Assembly: GCF_000170855.1 (NCBI RefSeq)
Contig: NZ_ABCQ01000011.1
Coordinates: forward strand, 1 to 64,000
DNA length: 64,000 nucleotides
From: Moritella sp. PE36
GTDB lineage: Bacteria; Pseudomonadota; Gammaproteobacteria; Enterobacterales; Moritellaceae
Direction of reading: 5' to 3'
The notes beneath the pieces are model-generated. The model ran no database searches. It was not told where the DNA came from and saw only the letters and a list, made by a program, of their open reading frames with translations. Made by a program: the position numbers and the translations under genes. Below, one piece after another: positions 57,942 to 64,000 of the stretch. Every line of letters begins with the position of its first letter. Positions within the stretch are counted from its first letter, which is position 1.

Positions 57942-57990
57942 AATAGCCGCACAATAATGTGCGGCAAACCTTAAACGAGGTATAACAACA

Positions 57991-59109
57991 ATGTTAAAGA
58001 AAACAGCTCTTGCCCTAGCAGTCTCTACATTATTTGTAGGCGCAGCAGCCCAAGCCGCAACCATCTATGATAACAACAATGGCGACACCCTTAAACTCTA
58101 CGGCGAAGTCGGTGTTGGTGGCCATTTTGGTCCTAACTACGAATACGGCGAATTTTATCAATCTCCTATTGCTGACAATGAACAAGGTTACGGCAACGAA
58201 TTGGAAAGAAGCTACATCGACGATAGCTTTGCCACTCTGGGTGTGAAAGGTAATTACCAAGAAGTTTACTATCGCCTTGAACTAGATTATGAACGTGAGA
58301 ACTGGGTTGGAGGTTCAGGCGATATGGTACTGAGCATCGATAAGATGTTTGTCGGTTATAACATCACTGAAAACCATGCTATTGAAGTGGGTATCACCGA
58401 TACCGCCTTTGACGATTATGATAAACATGGTGACTTAACATTTGATTCCACAGTAGAAACTGGTGAAGCCGGTGATCAGGCGAATACCATCAAGTATGAA
58501 GGTAAGATCTGGAACATTAAATTAGGTACTTCTTATTCATATCAAGCAGAATCATCATCAGGTGCACCGTTGGGTGATGTCGTTAATGGTTATATCGGTT
58601 ACTTTGGTAACATCGTATCAGCGGTTGTAGGTGTTGAACAACGTGCAGGTTCGAACGGTGAATCTAAATACGGTGAGCAACAATTAGTTGGTTTTGGTAT
58701 GCGTGTAAACGTAACCGACGCAATCACTCTGGGCGTTAATGGTTATATCGAAGATGAAGATAAAGCACAAGAATCAACAACAGTTATTAATAATTCATCA
58801 AATATTAATGATGACGTAAAAATATACAATGACTACCAAACTCTAAGAAATAAAGGTGCATTAGTATCTGCAAGTTACAAATTTACGCCTAAATGGGAAT
58901 TAACTGGTTCTTATAACTACGAAGAATATGAAAAATGGGCAATCAAAAATATTGAATACGACACAACACCATACTCTTGGGGCGACGAACGTACTTGGAG
59001 CACTGTTGGTGTGAACTTCCGACCGTCAAGTTCCGTTATTTTTGCTATTGAAGGCAATTTCGGCGAAGCGGCACAAGATGCTTACGCTTACGCCCGTGTT
59101 TATTTCTAA
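57991..59109 (+). CDS. Outer-membrane porin
   Basis: 372 residues. Signal peptide MLKKTALALAVSTLFVGAAAQA (22). The mature chain begins ATIYDNNNGDTLKLYGEVGVGG and has the alternating strands of a general porin (YYRLELDYERENW, KMFVGYNITENHAIEVGI, ALVSASYKFTPKWELTGSYNY), ending in Phe (ARVYF). It is not closely similar to the porin at 43546. Located between nucleotidase and nuclease genes on one strand, it might pass their products; substrate is unknown. Confidence 0.85.
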   Translation: MLKKTALALAVSTLFVGAAAQAATIYDNNNGDTLKLYGEVGVGGHFGPNYEYGEFYQSPIADNEQGYGNELERSYIDDSFATLGVKGNYQEVYYRLELDYERENWVGGSGDMVLSIDKMFVGYNITENHAIEVGITDTAFDDYDKHGDLTFDSTVETGEAGDQANTIKYEGKIWNIKLGTSYSYQAESSSGAPLGDVVNGYIGYFGNIVSAVVGVEQRAGSNGESKYGEQQLVGFGMRVNVTDAITLGVNGYIEDEDKAQESTTVINNSSNINDDVKIYNDYQTLRNKGALVSASYKFTPKWELTGSYNYEEYEKWAIKNIEYDTTPYSWGDERTWSTVGVNFRPSSSVIFAIEGNFGEAAQDAYAYARVYF

Positions 59110-59161
59110 TATTCCTGTCGTTTAGATACGAGAAACAGTTAAACAAATTTAAGGTAATACC

Positions 59162-61996
59162 ATGAAAAAGAAATTATTAGCACTCGCCATCGGCAGTGTA
59201 TTATCCGCAGGCGCACAGGCGAGCATTAATGATATTATTATCAGCGAATATGTCGAAGGTACTAGTAACAATAAAGCCATTGAACTTACCAATACAGGTC
59301 CTGATAGTTATACCTTTCCAAGTAATATCGAACTGCAATATAGTTCGTTTAGCAACCAAGTTCGAGATGCGGCAGGAGCCAATGTATTAGAAGGCGTTAC
59401 AATTGCAGCAGGAGCAACAGTTGTTATCTATAACGGTAGTGCAGACAGTACGTTAACAGATGCCATTACAGCAAGTGGCGTAACAGGTGTTAGAACGGCA
59501 AGCTTTGCTGAACAAGGTCACAATAGTTTAAATTTTAACGGAGATGATACCGTATCTCTTGTTGATACTACTGCCGGTACGGTTCTTGATGTTATTGGTG
59601 AAAACAGTGATTGGGGTGCCAATATCACTTATCGTCGTAGACTATTAGACGGTGACTTAACACCTGTTCAATCATCAACATTTGTGCAAACAGAGTGGGA
59701 AGGATTTGCGACAGATAGCTTTGATGACCTAGGAACAGCGACATATTCAGCATATCAAGCACCAATCAGTGCTGTAGCATTAGAAATGATACCTGCCGAT
59801 GAAGGTTCATTTAAAGCAATGCTTGCACGCTATGTTGATGTAGAAGTCATCATTAGCGCTGATATTGACCCTAATGAAGCAGGTGATCAAGGTTTAGTGA
59901 TCACGCGTAGTTTTGGATTTAACGTCAACGGCTACAGTAATAACATGAGCGCAGCCTACAAACGTGTAAATATTCAACCAAATCAGGAATTTACTGCAGG
60001 AAGTTCTTTCGCTGTAAATCAAGAAAATGAGAACAAAAATAACACGCTCATCATTGACAGCGCTTCATCAGTTGACGATGGTGAAATAGCTTATTACCCA
60101 ACATTTCATACGGATGCCGCCAATAACGCTATCCGTATTAATGATAAAATTATAACGATACAAGGTAAAATCGTAGAAAGTGAATTTGGCTATAAACTCC
60201 TTGTAACAAAAGAAGTGGATAGTTCCAACTTCGACCGAACTGAGCGACCAGTAAACCCAACGCTTAGTACAACGGTAGAAGATGGACATTTTGCCATCAA
60301 AATTGCGACTCAAAATGTATTGAATTTATTCAACTCTCCATTTGGCGGAGCTGATAACTTGCATGGCGGAAATCGTGGTGCCAATACAGAGCTCGAATAT
60401 TTACACCAAAAAGCCAAACTAGTAGAAGCTGTTTATGGCTTAGATGCTGATATTGTTGGCTTGATGGAAATAGAAAATAATGGTTTCTCAGATACCGGCA
60501 CCATTGCTGAATTTGTAGATGCCATAAATGCTAAATATTACAATCCTAGACCTGAAGATAAAAATGATCCAGAGTCATATGTTAATAAGTATGTATTTAT
60601 TGGCTTCGATTCAAATGATGATACCGTATTGGATGAACTAGATTCTATTGGTTCTGATGTTATCACATCCGGTATTATCTATCGTCCATCAAAAGTCAGT
60701 ATCAAAAGTACTAAGATCATCCCTATGCCACAACAGCATGCGCCAGTAACTCGTGATGAGAATGGTAATGCAGTAATCGACCAAAAAGGTCTGGTATTAG
60801 AAAGTGGTGATAATTACCAACGAGATACAGTGACAGCAACGTTTGTAGTAAACCAAACTGGTAAAAAATTGACAGTTGCAGTAAATCATTTTAAATCTAA
60901 AGGTTCGACTTGCCACGAAGATTGGGCAGGTGTTGACTTCAGCGCAGATCAATTTAACAGCGCTGGCCAGTATACAAATGATGACGGTAACGATGATGCA
61001 CCTGATTTAGATTTTCAGGGACAATGTGAGAATTTCCGTGTTGCCGCGGCAGTACAACTCGGTGACGAATTAGAGAAAATCGGTGGTGATCGTGTCGTAA
61101 TTGGCGATATGAATTCATACGCAAAAGAAGATCCTATTTTAGTTCTGACTAAAAATACAACTAATAAAGTGATCAAAACAGCACGTGATACTTTCATCGG
61201 TAAGACACCTCAGTTTAGTAAGTCAGGTGACCCAGTCGTCGTTGAAAAAACGTATGGCTACATTAGTGCAGTAGGTAAAAAAGATGAGGAACGTGGAGAA
61301 GTTAGCTGGAGTTATGCATACGATGATTCAATTGGTTCTCTTGACCATATCTTAATTACACCGTCATTAGAGTCTCGCCTTATTGATGCAACAGACTGGC
61401 ATATCAATGCAGCTGAATCCGTCTACTACGATTACAGCACTTATCGTCTAGATGAGACAAATGGCCTAGTATTTTCAAAAGGTGAAAATGGATCTACTAA
61501 TTTTGTTGTAGACGATGCATATCGTTCATCAGATCACGATCCAGCCATTATGTCTATGTCATATAAATATGGCGAGGTAAGTGATGGTCAACTTCTCCAC
61601 CTAGTTATTGAAAATGGTGCAGCCAATATTCCTTACAGTATCCCTGCCGCGACATCCGTAAAAGCGGGTGATACTGCAGAAATATCATTATCATCTGACG
61701 TTGATATGAGTGAGGTTTTACTTCCTACAGTCGCTATCACTGCAGATGGCCAATCATTAGCTCATATTGAAGTATATGGCATAAATGCAGGCACTTATAA
61801 CGCGACAATGACATTGGTGCGAGATGGTAAATTGATGTCTGAGTTTACTCAATCAATAACAATTGAAGTGGCAAAAACTGATTCATTGACACCAAAGATT
61901 GTCATACCAGAAAGCGATAAGTCGGGCGGTTCATTCGGTATCTTCGGTATTTTATCACTATTAGGTTTAGGTTTCTTACGTCGTACTAAAGCGTAA
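59162..61996 (+). CDS. exeM: ExeM-like extracellular nuclease with GlyGly-CTERM anchor
   Basis: 944 residues. After a signal peptide (about 1-21) comes a lamin-tail domain (about 22-175, DIIISEYVEGTSNNKAIEL is its hallmark), an OB-like segment (about 230-360), and an endonuclease/exonuclease/phosphatase domain (about 378-805) with KIATQNVLNLF, GLMEIENNGF, VNHFKSKGSTC, GDMNSYAKEDP and SSDHDPAI. The C-terminus has the GlyGly-CTERM form: SGG, a hydrophobic helix (FGIFGILSLLGLGF) and RR. In Shewanella, ExeM degrades extracellular DNA. AAGG lies 7 nt before the start; it follows the porin after 52 nt. Confidence 0.9.
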   Translation: MKKKLLALAIGSVLSAGAQASINDIIISEYVEGTSNNKAIELTNTGPDSYTFPSNIELQYSSFSNQVRDAAGANVLEGVTIAAGATVVIYNGSADSTLTDAITASGVTGVRTASFAEQGHNSLNFNGDDTVSLVDTTAGTVLDVIGENSDWGANITYRRRLLDGDLTPVQSSTFVQTEWEGFATDSFDDLGTATYSAYQAPISAVALEMIPADEGSFKAMLARYVDVEVIISADIDPNEAGDQGLVITRSFGFNVNGYSNNMSAAYKRVNIQPNQEFTAGSSFAVNQENENKNNTLIIDSASSVDDGEIAYYPTFHTDAANNAIRINDKIITIQGKIVESEFGYKLLVTKEVDSSNFDRTERPVNPTLSTTVEDGHFAIKIATQNVLNLFNSPFGGADNLHGGNRGANTELEYLHQKAKLVEAVYGLDADIVGLMEIENNGFSDTGTIAEFVDAINAKYYNPRPEDKNDPESYVNKYVFIGFDSNDDTVLDELDSIGSDVITSGIIYRPSKVSIKSTKIIPMPQQHAPVTRDENGNAVIDQKGLVLESGDNYQRDTVTATFVVNQTGKKLTVAVNHFKSKGSTCHEDWAGVDFSADQFNSAGQYTNDDGNDDAPDLDFQGQCENFRVAAAVQLGDELEKIGGDRVVIGDMNSYAKEDPILVLTKNTTNKVIKTARDTFIGKTPQFSKSGDPVVVEKTYGYISAVGKKDEERGEVSWSYAYDDSIGSLDHILITPSLESRLIDATDWHINAAESVYYDYSTYRLDETNGLVFSKGENGSTNFVVDDAYRSSDHDPAIMSMSYKYGEVSDGQLLHLVIENGAANIPYSIPAATSVKAGDTAEISLSSDVDMSEVLLPTVAITADGQSLAHIEVYGINAGTYNATMTLVRDGKLMSEFTQSITIEVAKTDSLTPKIVIPESDKSGGSFGIFGILSLLGLGFLRRTKA

Positions 61997-62033
61997 TAAA
62001 TGGCTATCTAATTTAACGACAAGACAAGTAATC

Positions 62034-62068
62034 ACTTATTACTGAGATCTAGGATATCAGTAATAAGT
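62034..62068 (+). terminator. Hairpin between exeM and the endonuclease I gene
   Basis: A 12-bp stem ACTTATTACTGA and complement with 11-nt loop, 37 nt past the exeM stop; the following T-content is modest, so some read-through is likely. Confidence 0.5.
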
Positions 62069-62137
62069 TATTTGATGTGATTGCTATTCGTCAATCGTTA
62101 ACAATCCTCTTTAAGCTAAATTTATAGGTAACTAAAT

Positions 62138-63577
62138 ATGAATAACAAAACCAAAATAGCCATTGCGCTATTATCACTTACCTCGCTGGTTGCGTGTGAT
62201 AGCAGTGATGAAACGGCAACAATTAGTAGTAACACAACTGTCGGAGTGACCGCGCCTGCTGGCGTCGATGTAGCTGTTAATGGTAGTTTTGAAAATTGGG
62301 AGGCTGATGGCACACCTACTGCTTGGCCAACCATTGATTCAGGAATAACCGTCACTCAAAATCAAAATATTGATTTTGTTAAAACAGATTTAAATTCTGC
62401 CATTGTTACGCTTACGAGTACTAGTAACCAAGATTTCCGTCAAAATTTAGATGTGGTCGGTGGTAAAACTTACACCATGACTATGTCTATTTATCATACA
62501 GAGGGCGGAATGAAAATACGCGCTTATATGGGGGGGAATTACGCGGATTATAACAATAATCGATCTGATCCTGCCTTAGTGAATCAGTGGCAAGATTATA
62601 GCTTTGAGTATGCAGCGACTGACACTAAGAATATCGAAATTGGTATGCGTTTTTATGATTATGGTTCTTTTGATGGTGAAGAAATTGTCTATATCGATAA
62701 CCTAACCGTAATGGAAACGGGTGAAGATGTAGAGCCTGCACCTCTTCTACCACCACCTCGTATTGGTGATGATCCAGAAGCCCTAAAAGCATATTATCAG
62801 AGTGCTGAAGGCAAAACCGATTTTGAATTAAAAACGGCACTTTATAATATAATTAAAGGTCATACTAACAAAACTTATGGCGATTTATGGACTTTCATGT
62901 CTACTTACTCATTAGATACTTATTATGAAAATGATAATACTATCTTAGATATGTACACAGAGATCCCTTCTGCATCAGATAGTTTCAATTTCAGACCTGG
63001 TGCTACCGATGATGGTGGTAATCAATGCGGTAATTACTCAGCTGAAGGTGACTGTTATAACCGTGAACACTCTTTCCCAAAAAGCTGGTTTAACGATGCT
63101 TATCCTATGTATAGCGATGTTCATCATCTTTTTGCAACAGATGGCTTTGTAAATGGTAAACGTAGTAACTACCCGTATGGTGAAGTTGAAACCGCTACTT
63201 ATACATCATCGAATGGCAGTAAATTAGGCTCACCAACGGCAGCAACAACAACGCTAGGCTTTACGGGCGATACCGTATTTGAACCGATTGATGAATTTAA
63301 AGGTGATTTAGCCAGAACTTATTTTTACATGGCAACGCGTTATGAAGAGACAATTGGCTCATGGGAAACTAACTCTACAAACTCAGATGCTGTATTAGAT
63401 GGTAGTAAAGATGCAGTATTTGAACCTTGGGTAATTGCGATGTTAAAACGCTGGAACGAAAATGATCCAGTAAGCCCGAAAGAACAATATCGTAATGATG
63501 CAGCATTTCAATATCAAGGTAACCGTAATCCGTTTGTAGATCATCCTGAATATGTAAGCGAAATTTGGGGTAACTAA
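62138..63577 (+). CDS. Endonuclease I family lipoprotein
   Basis: 479 residues, much longer than E. coli EndA (about 235). A lipoprotein signal (lipobox SLVAC, Cys20) is followed by a beta-sandwich, carbohydrate-binding-like domain (about 45-190: VNGSFENW to YIDNLTVMETG), a Pro-rich linker, and an Endonuclease_1 domain (about 205-475). The active-site block reads NREHSFPKSWF (near 309) and SDVHHLFATDGFVNGKRSNYP (near 325), containing the metal-binding HH. Likely cleaves nucleic acids at the cell surface; the N-terminal domain may hold it to a polymer. Confidence 0.88.
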   Translation: MNNKTKIAIALLSLTSLVACDSSDETATISSNTTVGVTAPAGVDVAVNGSFENWEADGTPTAWPTIDSGITVTQNQNIDFVKTDLNSAIVTLTSTSNQDFRQNLDVVGGKTYTMTMSIYHTEGGMKIRAYMGGNYADYNNNRSDPALVNQWQDYSFEYAATDTKNIEIGMRFYDYGSFDGEEIVYIDNLTVMETGEDVEPAPLLPPPRIGDDPEALKAYYQSAEGKTDFELKTALYNIIKGHTNKTYGDLWTFMSTYSLDTYYENDNTILDMYTEIPSASDSFNFRPGATDDGGNQCGNYSAEGDCYNREHSFPKSWFNDAYPMYSDVHHLFATDGFVNGKRSNYPYGEVETATYTSSNGSKLGSPTAATTTLGFTGDTVFEPIDEFKGDLARTYFYMATRYEETIGSWETNSTNSDAVLDGSKDAVFEPWVIAMLKRWNENDPVSPKEQYRNDAAFQYQGNRNPFVDHPEYVSEIWGN

Positions 63578-63602
63578 TCGTTACTTTTACTCGAATAAAT
63601 AA

Positions 63603-63638
63603 AAAAAGGCGAATAAACATCAGTTTATTCGCCTTTTT
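63603..63638. terminator. Bidirectional terminator between the endonuclease and the second nucleotidase
   Basis: A 16-bp stem (A5 GGCGAATAAAC with complement and T5, 4-nt loop) between converging genes. Confidence 0.92.
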
Positions 63639-63694
63639 AATCACTTCACTTTATGACCGCATGTGATTGCGATTTAAAAAATTACATATTTATA

Positions 63695-64000
63695 TTAATT
63701 GTAAACCATTTCACTTTTTGGCTCAAAATCAGCGACGTTAATCGGTGAGTTGGCTTCAATGTACTCTTTCAGTACTTCTGCATCTACATAACCAGTATTG
63801 ACAAAGGCAGAGTGTGTAGTGATTTTTGGATAACCATCACCGCCCGCTGCATTGAACGATGGAATAGTGAAACGATAGGTTTTAGCTAGGTCGATATCTT
63901 TACCCGCAATGGCCACGTTAGACACTTGCCCGTTTGCAACAGTCATTGAGATCCCAGCGAATTGTGCGAATGCACCAGAGTCTTTCATCTTAGTGCCGAC
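63695..64000 (-). CDS. 5'-nucleotidase, second copy (C-terminal part, cut by the window edge)
   Basis: 101 codons of the C-terminal substrate-binding domain are visible; the gene continues past 64000. Nearly the same protein as the end of the nucleotidase at 56216: KTYRFTIPSFNAAGGDGYPK and GYVDAEVLKEYIEANSPINV are identical, with differences in the final residues (MVYN instead of ITYL). Long stretches also match at DNA level, so the duplication is fairly recent or kept similar by gene conversion. Orientation is opposite to the first copy. Confidence 0.9.
   Translation of the reverse strand, partial: VGTKMKDSGAFAQFAGISMTVANGQVSNVAIAGKDIDLAKTYRFTIPSFNAAGGDGYPKITTHSAFVNTGYVDAEVLKEYIEANSPINVADFEPKSEMVYN

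Overview
The window reads as chromosomal DNA of a marine gammaproteobacterium, most likely Moritella or a close relative (Vibrio/Shewanella-type relatives are the alternative). This rests on AT-rich DNA, conserved core gene order, a tmRNA tag reading ANDSNYSLAA, Tsx/OmpK-like channels, an ExeM-type nuclease with a GlyGly-CTERM tail and many short imperfect repeats. No rRNA operon, CRISPR array or intact prophage is seen.

Layout. 1-6350: phosphate response (pstS, phoR, phoB, and a Na+/Pi cotransporter behind a clear Pho box) with rdgC between. 6500-12520: two pairs of U32-family Fe-S proteins, trhP with its ferredoxin yfhL (tRNA wobble hydroxylation) and ubiT/ubiU/ubiV (O2-independent ubiquinone synthesis), plus rimJ and an FMN-reductase-like gene. 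12520-29430: the classical translation/RNA/envelope block on the minus strand, metY-rimP-nusA-infB-rbfA-truB-rpsO-pnp-nlpI preceded by rlmE-ftsH-folP-glmM-secG-leuU, with yhbY divergent. 29545-35650: greA, a 27-residue membrane peptide gene, a TRIC-type membrane protein, tyrS, an M23 endopeptidase and anmK. 35800-41911: grpE (sigma-32-like promoter), nadK, recN (LexA box), bamE, rnfH, ratA, smpB, ssrA.

41912-45690 is the accessory stretch behind ssrA. It holds two small lipoprotein genes, a dead fragment of a P2-type integrase, a porin, a secreted hypothetical protein, and two diverged copies of a 40-residue cysteine-containing protein gene, one translationally coupled to another small ORF. 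A damaged copy of the rbsR 3' flank shows that a segment has been duplicated. I recognise no family for the 40-residue protein; it is my best candidate for something undescribed.

45689-64000 looks like a nucleic-acid scavenging region: the rbsDACBKR ribose operon behind a double RbsR-type palindrome, two tandem Tsx-like nucleoside channels, then 5'-nucleotidase, porin, ExeM-type extracellular nuclease and an endonuclease I lipoprotein all reading rightward, closed by a second, nearly identical 5'-nucleotidase on the opposite strand that runs off the window. Together these could degrade external DNA/RNA to nucleotides, strip phosphate, import nucleosides and use ribose; this is inferred from gene content. 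A MITE-like repeat with about 24-bp inverted ends occurs in two whole and two partial copies.
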